Shown in pieces: positions 53,469-63,898 of a stretch of 64,000 nt of DNA (position 1 is its first letter; each line of letters starts with the position of its first letter). Source of the stretch: Hippopus hippopus (Eukaryota > Mollusca > Bivalvia > Cardiida > Cardiidae); contig OX328102.1 of NCBI GenBank assembly GCA_946811185.2, positions 49,825,619 to 49,889,618 on the forward strand, read 5' to 3'. The position numbers and the translations under genes were made by a program. The notes under the pieces are model-generated. The model saw only the letters and a program-made list of their open reading frames with translations. It ran no database searches and had not been told where the DNA came from.

Positions 53469-56079
53469 ATGTGGGATTGTGATAGGCTTTCAAAGGGATA
53501 ACTCGAGATTTACCCATCAAAAATGAACAATGGACATGGCCTTTCTCGTTTACCAAACGAAGAAAGGAACACTGGCCGTATCCAGAGGAACTTGCATCAG
53601 AAAAGTGATGCACTTCTGCATGCTGTATATTTCCAAAGTCTTCTGACTTAACGCATCTCTGAATTTTCAACAATTCAAGATCTTTCAAACCGCTGCGCCA
53701 CTTATCCCATTTTGCATGAAGTTCATCGGGTAATGGATCGTCCCATTCTGCGTGATCGGCGCACATTTGCTGTAGAATTTGTTTACCTGTCAGAACAACT
53801 GGTGCTATGAACCCTAAAGGATCATACATAGAGCACACAGTTGAAAGAATTCCACGTGTAGTCAGTGGACTGTCTTTTAGAGCTATCCTAAATTGGAACG
53901 TATCTGATTCGATACACCAAAGGATGCCTAAAGTTCTCTCTACAGGTAACTTATCTAATGCAAGATTGATATCTTTGAGATCTTTTGCTCGATCTTCTAT
54001 TTCTAGATGCTGAATCACATCTGTAGAATTTGAAACAAACTTGTGGAGTCTTAAACCACCTTTTGCACACAAATCCTTAGATTTGTCAATTAGACATTTT
54101 GCTTCATCTACATTTGGAACAGAATTTAATCCATCATCGACATAGAAGTTGCGATGAATGAAGTCTGCAGCATTCTTACCAAACTCATCCTGGTTGTCCT
54201 TTGCAATCGTTTTGAAACCAAAGTTTGCACAACCAGGTGATGACTTAGCTCCAAACAAATGGACAGTCATACGGTACTCATTAGGTTCTTTTGAATAGTC
54301 TTTGCTGTTCCACCATAGAAATCGTAAGTAATTCCCATGATCAGGATTAACCCGAAACTGATGAAACATTTTCTCAACATCACAGGTAAACGCAATAGGT
54401 TCCTTACGAAATCTACATAAAACCCCCACAAGTTTATTTGTAAGGTCAGGACCTTGAAGCAGGTGTGCATTTAGGCTTTCTCCTTGAAAGTATGCACTAC
54501 AATCAAAGACTACTCTGATTTTGCCTGGTTTCTGCGGGTGATATACACCGTGTTGTGGAATATACCACACTTTACCAGACTCTACATTTAGATCTGATTC
54601 AGGAACTATTTCTGCATGATTATTGGCAAGAAGCTTTTGCATAAAGTCACTATAATGTTGACGAAAGACTTCTTCCCTTTCCAATCTGCAATGAGCAGAC
54701 TGAGATCTTTGCGAGAGACAAGGATCAATGTCTTTAAATGGTAGTGGCATCATATAATGGCCATTTTCCAAACAAATTCCCTCAGATAACACTGACATAA
54801 ACCTCTTATCTTGCTGAGAAAGTGCTGTGCCATCAATTCCAGAATCACTAAATTCCTGTTCCATAATTTTCAAACTGTCTCCAGAAACTATTTCCTTTCC
54901 CTTAGTTTTCAGAGAAAAAAGTACTGAGGAAAGCTGATTGCTTTCCTCATTGATATATGGTGAACACATTTTCAGAGAATGAACACAATGACTTGTGCCA
55001 AAGAAATCATCATTGCAGTAATCAGGATGTACTACACCAACTATACTCCATCCCAGATCTGTTCGGAGTCCATATGGAGCATCTCCACTAGATGCAACTA
55101 CTTCGTGGGGAAGCAAAGCACGAGGACAATTATATCCAATTAACAATCCAATTTCGCAATCTTTTAATGGAGCAAGACAATTCGCAACGCCTTCTAAATG
55201 AGGCCAAAGGTTTGCAATGTCCGGCGTAGGTATGTGATTTCTGTTAGCTGGCATGATGTTCCTTGTGTACGCATCTGGAAGATCGATTTGGATTTGACTG
55301 TCAAATCCACGCACAGTAAGACCTTTAACTTTGTGACTTGTTACTATCTTGCCTTCAGCATGCATTGTTGAAAGTGAATGTGTTGAAGTTAAAGACAACG
55401 ATGGATTTTCTTTCAACTGATCTTGAGACACACTATTATCTTGTTTTGGGGTGTTCTTTGTATCACCATGTAATGATGTCGGGTGATGCTTTGAACAAAT
55501 CTTACATTTCTTTCTGTTTTTACATTTTTTTGAAATGTGACCGCTCTGAAGACAGGCAAAACAAAGCCTTTTGTCTTTTACAAAGTCTTTTCTTTCTTTC
55601 AGGGCCTTTCCAAAAAATACCATACATTCATCTAAGTCATGAGACTTATTGCACAAAACACAATTTGCTTTTACACTTGTGTTTTCAGGAGTATCCTTAA
55701 CATTTTCAGAAAGGAAAGATCTGCTACCAGATGATTCCTTTTCCTGCCTTTTTGCCAATTTAGAAGGTTTCTTACTATCATCAATTGGCCTTAGAGACTG
55801 TAAAGAAGTTATAGGATCACACGCAATCTTAGCTTCTTTTGAGAGAAAATTAACAAATTCTCTAAATGGAGGAAATAGATTTTTCTCTTCTCTCCAATGA
55901 GAAACAACTCTTCCCCACCTTGAAATGATCCAGTCAGGTAGTTTTGTTAATAATTTTCTATTTTCTCTGTCGTCATTGAGGACACTGAGACTACCTATGG
56001 TCTGCATGGCGATTTGACATTGTTGCAGGAAATCTGCAAATTTCTGTAGACCAGTGCCATCCCTAGACTGAAGTTTTGG
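53445..56079 (-). pseudogene. BEL/Pao gag zinc knuckles, protease remnant, reverse transcriptase and RNase H
   Basis: 862 uninterrupted codons from the Met at 56007, itself in frame with gag upstream past one TGA. It carries a CCHC knuckle (CFACLQSGHISKKC, about 149-162), the end of the protease-linked domain (LSTM, VRGFDSQI, GLLIGYNCPRAL) and a Pao reverse transcriptase with FTCDVEKMFHQF and FYVDD. The Pao RNase H start is HFSDASSSGYGQC. Between the knuckles and LSTM there are only about 30 residues and no D-S/T-G, so the protease active site is gone. Confidence 0.85.
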
Positions 56080-56615
56080 TCACCTTTCTAATCTATCTCT
56101 AAAGGCATTAGCAATCACAAAAGGATCTCCATATCTCTTGTCTAAAGTTCTCTTAGCTTCTTCATAAGCCTCATCTGATGACAACAAGAATAACCCTTCA
56201 ATAACATCTTTGACAGAAGCAGACAAGTACTTTTTCAGATAATGAATTCTCTCAGATGGGGGAATGTTTCTCTGCTCAATAAGAATCTGAAAGGCAGACT
56301 TCCAACCAGGATAAGAAAGAGGATCACCATTAAATATGTTAGGTTCTGGTGGAGGCAAGTGACTAAGACTAACCTGGTTTGCCAGAGAATTAGCTAATTC
56401 CAACAGACCTTGTTCTGTTTTATTGGTACCCTGTGGATATGAAGGACCAAAGTTAGTGATGTTATTGAAATGAGCTGTTGTACTACTGTCAACGGTGGAA
56501 GTGTTTGTAACTGTTGTTGAAGGAATGACTGTATTATAAACCGATGTACTTTGTGAATTCCCAGATTGAACATGAGAAGAAGGCACAAAGGCTTTAACCA
56601 ATGGGTTTAGAGAGG
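56080..56615 (-). pseudogene. BEL/Pao gag, central part (DUF1759-like)
   Basis: PPPEPNIFNGDPLSYPGWKS, LKKYLSASVKDVIEG, RYGDPFVIANAFRDRLER: the typical Pao gag domain. It ends at TGA 56080-56082, where a tryptophan codon would continue the frame into pol. The upstream part of gag lies beyond the Tc1-type insertion. Confidence 0.82.
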
Positions 56616-57503
56616 TACAGCATCGTGCCAAAAGTGAGTGAACTTTTTTAATGGCCGCCATATTGCAAAACTAAAATAACATAACTTTCAACATGAAACT
56701 TACCTTTTTAAATTCAGTGTCAGTAGTCAGTACTTTGTCATGCTGCCTTTTTGGATTAAAACTTCTCTAATTCTTCTGGGTAGGGTGGAATATAGTCTTT
56801 GAACATAAGTAATGGGTATTTTATTCCAGGAGGTCAATAGTTGGGTTTTCAAGTCATTTATGTTATGGATCAGATAAAGTTTGGATTTTATTTTGTTTTT
56901 TAATAATAACCAAATATTTTCAATCAGACTAAGATCTTTGGACTGTGCTGGCCAGAAAAACACAGGGATGTTGTTCCTTTCTTTCCAAGCTGTAGCTTCA
57001 CGGCTTTTATGAGCAGGTGCATTATCCTCCTGGAAGACCCAGGAATTGTCATCAAAATGTTTAGCAATAGATGGCCATAAATACTGTTCAAGGGTCTGAA
57101 TGTACTTTTGACTGTTCATATTTCCATCTATGAAAGCAAGCATGCCAGTTCCTGAATAACAAATACAGCCCCAGACCATAACCTTTAATTTGGTTTTCAC
57201 ATTAGCAGCCACATACCCTAAACACTCAGGTCTCCATTTTTCACTCGCTTTTCTCCAAACTGTAAGTTGACCATCAGGCTTTAAGTTTATCATCATTTCA
57301 TCACTGAAAATCACATTTTTCCAGTTTGATTCCACAGTCCAAGTTAATTTGGTCCTACACCAGAAAACGCGCCTTCGTTTGTTGACAGTTGTGATATTCA
57401 CTCTCTTCCTTACAGATCGTCTTTTATAACCTAACGAATGTAAATTTCTTTGCACTGTTCTAACAGAACACTTTTCAAAGGCTGACGATGGCACGATGCT
57501 GTA
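56616..57503 (-). mobile_element. Tc1-type element, 888 bp, inserted in gag at TA
   Basis: TACAGCATCGTGCC (56616-56629) is exactly inverted at 57490-57503; the outer TA is the target duplication. Removing the element and one TA restores one continuous gag frame, so the insertion is precise. Confidence 0.8.
56727..57494 (-). pseudogene. Tc1 transposase lacking the first DNA-binding helix-turn-helix
   Basis: Second HTH (CSVRTVQRNLHSLGYKRRSV), then the catalytic triad VIFSDEMMIN, VFQEDNAPAHKS and DLSLIENIWLLLK. 34 residues separate the last Asp and Glu (DD34E, the Tc1 spacing). The right inverted repeat abuts the second HTH, so about 60 N-terminal residues are absent, and the usual NPIENIW is SLIENIW. 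Codons upstream of 57494 belong to gag DNA in another frame. Confidence 0.8.
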
Positions 57504-57624
57504 GTATTCAAACATTCGGGTGGTAGTGAAAAACCCTGGAAATGAGACAAATCTGAACAAGAAACAGTAGAAATGGGCAGAGATTCTGCTAAAGAATGCA
57601 TTTGCTGGTAATCAGGTAATGTAC
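57504..57624 (-). pseudogene. BEL/Pao gag linker fragment between two insertions
   Basis: About 40 open codons in the gag frame lie between the Tc1-type element and the CAGGG element; proline/serine-rich, no domain. Confidence 0.6.
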
Positions 57625-58316
57625 TTACTCAGGGTCCAAAAAATCCACTCGTCCGCTCGTATTTACGAGTGAGAAATGGATGAGGATGAGTGAAATATCT
57701 GTCATGGTCGTCCGACAGGACGAGTGGTAAATAGGAGGTACTAAACAAGTAAGTTTTTCCAGATGAAAATTATCTTACAGGAGACAAAACGGTCATTTCA
57801 TTATTGAATAAGACAATTAAGGGTATTCTGGAAATCAAATATTGAAACAGGACATAAAACCTGCTGGTACCCGCTCCAAATAAAGACCGGTTTCAAGTCA
57901 GCCTAATGATATAACCCGGGACATTTTCATTGCATACAGATGTTTTGATATGCCTCGGGTAGATCTAATTCAATACGAGTGACTTTGCCAATTTATTAAA
58001 ACGATCGACATTAACAATAACGCAAATACTCTCCAGAAACCAGGTCCAAAAACTCTGTTGTTCTGGCTTTATTAATTTCTTATAACTTGACCGTATAAAT
58101 GATACCGGATATTCAAACCCGGTATTTAATGTTCGTTGCTATGGGAGACAATATAATTAGCGTTTCCGTTTCGTCTGGAAAAAAAAAGAGCCAGTCAAAT
58201 ATTAGACGGGTTTTTCTCTTCGGACGAGTGAGGATCAAGGCAGGGCAAGTGTTTTTTCAAAGTCACTTGTCCTACAGGACGAGTGTCCTTTCCGGAAATT
58301 TTTGGACCCTGTTACT
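57625..58316. mobile_element. 682-bp CAGGGTCC-ended non-autonomous element with TTACT duplication
   Basis: CAGGGTCCAAAAA at 57630 is inverted at 58299-58311 (TTTTTGGACCCTG), and TTACT flanks both sides (57625-57629, 58312-58316). CTCGTCC/GGACGAG motifs repeat near both ends. The ends suggest an hAT-type origin, though 5 bp is short for most hATs. Confidence 0.7.
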
Positions 58317-59056
58317 GGTATTTGAGAATGTGTTTCAAAGTAATTTTTTACTAAGTCTGTTTTGTCATCTGATGGCAAAGAAATGTTTGACCTTAAATCA
58401 TGTTTTGTATCTAAAGGATCTAAGACTTCTTCAAGAGTATGCAACTCAGCACCTACTATTTCCAATTTCTTCATTGTTTCAATCTTTTGCAACTCAGCTT
58501 TAAATTTTGATTCTATATCAATGTATTTAAGTTCAGTTTTTAAAGTAACTTGTCTTACTGCAGCATTGGAAATTTTTGAAATGTCAGACCCTTTTGATCT
58601 ATGTGAAGATTTGCTAGAATTAGAGTGATTTGACCTACTTGAGACAGTTGATTTTGTTACAAATTTCTCATTTTCTATTTCGAGAATTTGTGCTGATATC
58701 ATTTGCATTAAACACTGATGTTCAACTTCAATGTTCTCAAGCTTTTCATATTCTGCACTGACATTATCTTTTATCTCCATCAATTGCTGATATTTTGTAT
58801 CTAATTCTTCTAATGAATACTGTAATAAATCTCTCTGTTTTCTTAATAAATCTACATCTCTACTATCTGACAAAAGAGCTGACGTTTCATTCGAATGACG
58901 GCACCATGATGATAATGCGGTTTTGAAATTATTTCCGCGCAAGGAAATTTGATAATCACGACTCTTATCTGTCATATTGCGCTCACGTGGCCTGACAATA
59001 TTTTCAGTACTTTGATTTACTATTTCTGAACGTTCAGATGGTTCCTTTTCAGACAT
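58317..59056 (-). pseudogene. BEL/Pao gag N-terminal part
   Basis: MSEKEPSERSEIVNQSTENI start (ATG 59056). A coiled coil (LLRKQRDLLQYSLEELDTKY onward), a serine-rich stretch (SSRSNHSNSSKSSHRSKGS) and a second coiled coil follow before the frame runs into the inserted element at 58311. Interrupted gag, same frame as 57504-57624. Confidence 0.75.
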
Positions 59057-59320
59057 TTTGAAAAAATGAAGACTTAAAACTAATGACTATTATAAAAGTA
59101 CTAACTTAATGATGTGACTGGGCTATCCCTGCCTACATCCAAAGTACCTGTATAAAGTCTACCAAGCACTTAAGTACGCAAATGAGAGGTGCATAAATAC
59201 ACTAATACACATATATGTAACTGTCAGTCTTGCACTGCTATAAGCATGTAACTGGGCTTTCCCAGCCTACATGCACAAAAGTCAGTACAACCCTACCATT
59301 ATAATTCACTAATATGACAT

Positions 59321-60046
59321 TTAAACACAGTCTCTTCTGATCTGTCTTCTAATGGAAGAAAACCATGAAGTAGCCAGTCTCCTATCTGGATGGATGCCAT
59401 CGAGTAACAGCTTGAAGTTTGTAGAATATCTTGCTTGGTGCCTCTTTTTCTTGCGACTTCTCAGCAAATCTTGGTTGAGTTTTGGAGAATACGATCCAAG
59501 TTTGTCATTTAAAGAATCAATGTACTTGTTAACACTATCTATTAAACAGGATAATTCTCTGTCATCTTCTTTGAAAGTTTCTGGATTCTTATGGCCCTTT
59601 TTCTCATTCCACAACTGAATTGAGTAGTAAGGAACATGCAAAAATGTCAACTTAGTTCTTGAACAGGTACGTCTTTCTTTAATTATTTTCAAATTATCAC
59701 AGAATAATTTGACAGACTTGTCTGTTGGCTTCTTCAGCTGGATGAACCTTTTACCTTTACTTGTGAAGTCACATGTTCCAACCCAAACATATAAGCTAAT
59801 GTGTCTGTGGAACTTCAGCAAAGAGTGTATTTTCTTACGCGAAAGGAAGTCAACGGCATTGGTAGAACTAAAACCACTCCTACCTAACCACAATATTTTA
59901 CTCTCTGCTTTATCTGCTAGGTCACCAACCTGTCGAAGATATCTCCCTTTGCTATCTGTGATAACAACTGGCATCCAAGACAACACTACTGGATCATTCA
60001 GCTTATTGTACTTGACAGCGTTCTTTTGGAGCCGTCTGTAACTCAT
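59321..60046 (-). CDS. SGNH-hydrolase-like extra ORF of the BEL/Pao element
   Basis: 241 aa, uninterrupted, between the 5' LTR and gag on the same strand. Block I is VVITDSKGRYLRQ (Ser32 as nucleophile), a block II Gly lies in LWLGRSGF, block III is WVGTCDFTS (GTCD at 90-93 where GxND is usual) and block V is LLLDGIHPD (Asp216, His219). These match the SGNH/GDSL esterase fold; Asn-to-Cys in block III is the one deviation. The C-terminus is basic (RSRKKKRHQAR). It is the only complete frame in the element. Its role is unknown; esterase domains occur in ORF1 of some CR1/L2 LINEs. Confidence 0.7.
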   Translation of the reverse strand: MSYRRLQKNAVKYNKLNDPVVLSWMPVVITDSKGRYLRQVGDLADKAESKILWLGRSGFSSTNAVDFLSRKKIHSLLKFHRHISLYVWVGTCDFTSKGKRFIQLKKPTDKSVKLFCDNLKIIKERRTCSRTKLTFLHVPYYSIQLWNEKKGHKNPETFKEDDRELSCLIDSVNKYIDSLNDKLGSYSPKLNQDLLRSRKKKRHQARYSTNFKLLLDGIHPDRRLATSWFSSIRRQIRRDCV

Positions 60047-60122
60047 TTGATTGAAATATATCCTTTAATCAGTGAAGGTTGTGAAGAAACATCAGACTGG
60101 CTTGGAACCACAGAGTTTTGAC

Positions 60123-60320
60123 TGTTACAGCACTAGAAACGGAAGTGCTCGCACGGCGGTGACAGATTGACCCAAGAGAAGAACTTAAGATTTCTATTTG
60201 TAGCTTTAATCATCGATGTACGTCAAATCTACTCAAATCTACATCAAAACAGAAATAAGACAAAATAACAATGTCTTAACGCCAGTTCAGAAACCTTTAA
60301 GACAAATATTACCCACTTAA
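60123..60320 (-). repeat. LTR (5' copy), truncated at a TTAA
   Basis: Nine differences from 50708-50905. It stops at CACTTAA, after which unrelated CCCATTCCCG begins; the rest of the LTR is not found in the window. Confidence 0.75.
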
Positions 60321-60329
60321 CCCATTCCC

Positions 60330-60462
60330 GTTCAATAACGCCTTTTGACACTCCTATCTCATTTGAACAATACCGCCTTCTGACGCCCCTACCTTATCTG
60401 AACAATAACGCTTTTTAACGCCCCTATCGTATCTGAACAAGACTGCCTTTTGACGCCTTCGA
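60330..60462. repeat. 35-bp tandem repeat, about 3.7 copies
   Basis: TGAACAATAACGC...GACGCCCCTA...TATC units with about 15-20% divergence, directly after the truncated LTR. Confidence 0.7.
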
Positions 60463-60985
60463 CTTTCAATAGCAAAATAATCGGTTGTTTCAAAGGCAAG
60501 AATTTCATCGAAGTCATGAACAGTAAGTATGATTTATTAGCTTTAAAAAGAGTTTAAAAAAAAATACACTTTGTTCTTGAAAAAAAGTAGTAATTTACGA
60601 AAGAAGTGAGCAGGGGTTAAAATTGTAAACACATGCTTACCGTGGACGCTTGGTTAAGATTTTCACCTGAATTCACGGGTTTTTTTCAAAAATCAAGCAT
60701 TGCTTTCAAATAAAATCCTTCCTTTGTTTTTCACCAGTAATATTCCTCATTAATTGTTGGTAATTTAATCCATCAGATCTTCGACTCGATATGCTAGCAG
60801 AATGCAGTCAAATAAAATTGTGTCAGCAGCCATTATGGCAGCAAAAACACGAATCAGATTACTTTGACTACTACATAACCGATGTCTTTTAGCCAACCGA
60901 GAGAAATTAATCGACCGTGATCAGACTGCGTATTTCGCTAAGAACATCTCTTGCTCTCACGACCCTCTTAAATTAGAACTAATTT
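60463..60985. other. Intergenic DNA, nothing identified
   Basis: No supported feature. Confidence 0.4.
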
Positions 60986-60986
60986 T

Positions 60987-61130
60987 ACCCTTTCCCACAC
61001 AATCACTTGTTTTTGCGACGAAAATGAAAACATCGTGGAAAATAGAGAACTTGCTAATTACAAGCAATTCCTGGTTTTTCCACGATGTATTCTACCCCTT
61101 GAGATACTTATTTTTCAATAAACGCTCACT
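60987..61130 (+). mobile_element. MITE-1 copy, right end replaced
   Basis: TTTTACCCTTTCCCACACAA start and core ACATCGTGGAAAATAGAGAA...CCACGATGTATTC; the tail ends where the next element begins. Confidence 0.55.
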
Positions 61131-61136
61131 TTGAAA

Positions 61137-63030
61137 TGTCATCCGGCGTCCGTCCGTTCACATTTCTTTGTTTACACTCTAGCATCTACAAATATTAACC
61201 AATCAGCACCCAACTTGGTCATAATATATATGACCCTAAGATCTCGAATGAGTTCGATTATGGGTGTAATCGGACCAGAACAACTGGAGTTATTTGCCCT
61301 TGAATTAGAAAAATTGCTATATTTGACTTTGTTTACACTCTAGCATCTACAAATATAAACCAATCAGCACCAAACTTGGTCAAAATATATATGACCATAA
61401 GATCTCGGATGAGTTCAATTATGGGTGTAATCGGACCAGAACAACTGGAGTTATTTGCCCTTGAATTAGAAAAATTGCTATATTTGACTTTGTTTACACT
61501 CAAGCATCTACAATTATTAACCAATCAGCACGAAACTTGGTCAAAATATATATGACCATAAGATCTCGGATGAGTTCGATTATGGGTGTAATTGGACCAG
61601 AACAACTGGAGTTATTTGCCCTTGAATTAGAAAAATTGCTATATTTGACTTTGTTTACACTCTAGCATCTACAAATATCAACCAATCAGCACCAAACTTG
61701 GTCAAAATATTTATGACCATAAGATCTCGGATGAGTTCGATTATGGGTGTAATCGGACCAGAACAACTGGAGTTATTTGCCCTTGAATTAGAAAAATTGC
61801 TATATTTGACTTTGTTTACACTCTAGCATCTACAAATATTAACCAATCAGCACCAAACTTGGTCAAAATATATATGACCATAAGATCTCGGATGAGTTCG
61901 ATTATGGGTGTAATCGGACCAGAACAACTGGAGTTATTTGCCCTTGAATTAGAAAAATTGCTATATTTGACTTTGTTTACACTCTAGCATCTACAATTAT
62001 TAACCAATCAGCACGAAACTTGGTCAAAATATATATGACCATAAGATCTTGGATGAGTTCAATTCATCGGACCAGAACGACTGGAGTTATTTGCCCTTGA
62101 ATTAGAAAGTTCTGTAGAATAGTTCTTTGTCCGGAGCATAACTTTGTCATCTCCAGTCCAATTGACTTGAAACTTGGCATTTGTGTTTGTTGCAATAATA
62201 CGGAGTGCAGTGTGAAAGAACCATAACTCTACCTCATACTGTCTACGAGTTATTTCCCTTTGATCGTCATTTTTACAGCATTTTCTGCTTGTCCAGAATA
62301 TAACTTTGTCATCTCAAGCCTGAACATCTTCAAATTTGGTATGCATGATTGTTGAAAAATTACGGAGTGCAGTGCACAAGAACCATAACTCTTCCTAGCA
62401 CAAATTTTGAGTTATTCCCCTTTGACCTTCATTTTATAGCATTTCATCCTTGTCCGGAGCAAAACTTTGTCATCTTAAGTAGGAATGACATGAAATATGG
62501 TATGCTTATTTGTTGCAATATGTGGAAGTGCAGTGCACAAGAATTGTAACTCTACCTCATGCTGTCTTTGAGTTATTTCCCTTTGATCATCTTTTTTACA
62601 GCATTTAGTGCTTGTCCGGAATATAACTTTGTCATCTCAAGTCAGAACGACTTCAAACTTGGTATGCATGTTTGTTGCAAGATTACCGAGTACAATGCGC
62701 AAGAACAATAACTCTGCCTAGCACAGATTTTTAATAATTCTGCTTTGATCTTCATTTTTACAGTATTTCTTGCTTGTCTTGAATGGAACTTTGAAGTCTC
62801 AAGTCAAATTGACTTGAGACTTGGTAAACATGTTTGTTGCATTACCTGCCCTTTGCAATTATTATACCTCCTTGACAACTGGCGGTGGGACGGGCTTATC
62901 TTGCGACAATTTGCCGCTCTTGTTTCATTATCATTTGGCCTTGAACCTTGATATTTGGTATTTATCTTCATTGTAGACCTTTACTGCTTAGTACTCAGGT
63001 GAGCGATATAGGACCACCATGGTCCTCTTG
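61137..63030 (+). mobile_element. Helentron-like satellite-cored element, 5' hairpin missing
   Basis: Begins in the GTCC tract (GGCGTCCGTCCGTTC), then five to six 165-bp units and about 150-bp units, both as in 35804-37296. Ends ACTCAGGTGAGCGATATA, hairpin GGACCACCATGGTCC, CTCTTG. Confidence 0.65.
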
Positions 63031-63127
63031 TTTTCTTTTAATTTCTACTGTAAGAAATGTTACCTAACTTTTACTATTTCATGTAAATCATGTCACTATT
63101 TACAGTGTACACACATTCAAGGTCTTT

Positions 63128-63365
63128 TTTACCCCTTACCACACAATCCCTACTTTTAATGACAATGAGAAAGAAAGCTTTTGAAAACATCGTGGGAAGA
63201 AGAGAATATTTTGGCAACTAGCATTTTCTCCTTTTACCACAACATTTTTTACCATTCCCGCAAAAATTTAATTTTTTGAGTCAAACATTTTTTTGTCTGT
63301 AAAATCAGAGGTGCTTTCAATTTGGACCAGTCTAAAATTTTGTCATGTGGTAATGAGGTAAACCT
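63128..63365 (+). mobile_element. MITE-1 copy
   Basis: CCCCTTACCACACAATCCCT start; core AACATCGTGGGAAGAAGAG; end TTTTGTCATGTGGTAATGAGG. Confidence 0.6.
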
Positions 63366-63504
63366 TAACCACTCTCTGGGCTAATTCAGGATATTCAAAT
63401 TGATGATATTTTTCTCATATTAATCCAAAAAGCAGGATTTGACATTTCATGGGAATTGTCTACATTAGACTTAGTTTTTTTTGGAATTTAATGCAGTTTT
63501 AAAA

Positions 63505-63715
63505 GCTTAGGTCATATCACAGAGGCCAGTGCACCTATGCTTCCTGGCTTTCTCTCACCGGTATTGACACTACTCCTTTCCAAGCCAGTGACTACTTTCC
63601 TACATTGGTGTGAGACAAAAAATCATCAGAAAGAAAGTTTGTCGCAACTGGGTATCAACTCGTGTCCACAAGGTCAAGAATCAGATAGACTAACCACTGA
63701 GAACCCGGTAGGGCC
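63505..63715 (-). mobile_element. tRNA-derived SINE-B, reversed
   Basis: The - strand head GGTTCTCAGTGGTTAGTCTA ... GTTGATACCCAG and body GAGAGAAAGCCAGGAAGC match SINE-B. Confidence 0.65.
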
Positions 63716-63898
63716 CATGAAGTGTCAAATCTTGTTTTCTGGGAAAGATAAGAAAATATTTCAATATGTAGTTTGCTGAAAATTTTAAGCAGAGTTCTAT
63801 GTGTTAAAGACTTAAAAAAATAAAGCACACTGCACATTCCAGTCTGAATGTTTTGTTTACATATATCACTGTTAATCTCTTTCTGTATTATTTGGCAG

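Larger units (their letters stand above)
50708..60320 (-). mobile_element. BEL/Pao LTR retrotransposon, defective, with nested insertions
   Basis: The terminal direct repeats 50708-50905 and 60123-60320 match at 189 of 198 positions with no gap. Order on the - strand: 5' LTR remnant, SGNH-like ORF, gag, zinc knuckles, decayed protease region, RT/RNase H, integrase, DUF5641, 3' LTR. This is the BEL/Pao gene order plus an extra first ORF. Gag and pol share one frame and are broken by two in-frame stops (56080 and 52079), several frameshifts and two inserted DNA transposons. It cannot be autonomous as it stands. Confidence 0.85.

Noticed and set aside
58099..58628. Plus-strand frames opposite gag
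   Set aside because: Shadows of the - strand gag coding sequence and the inserted CAGGG element.
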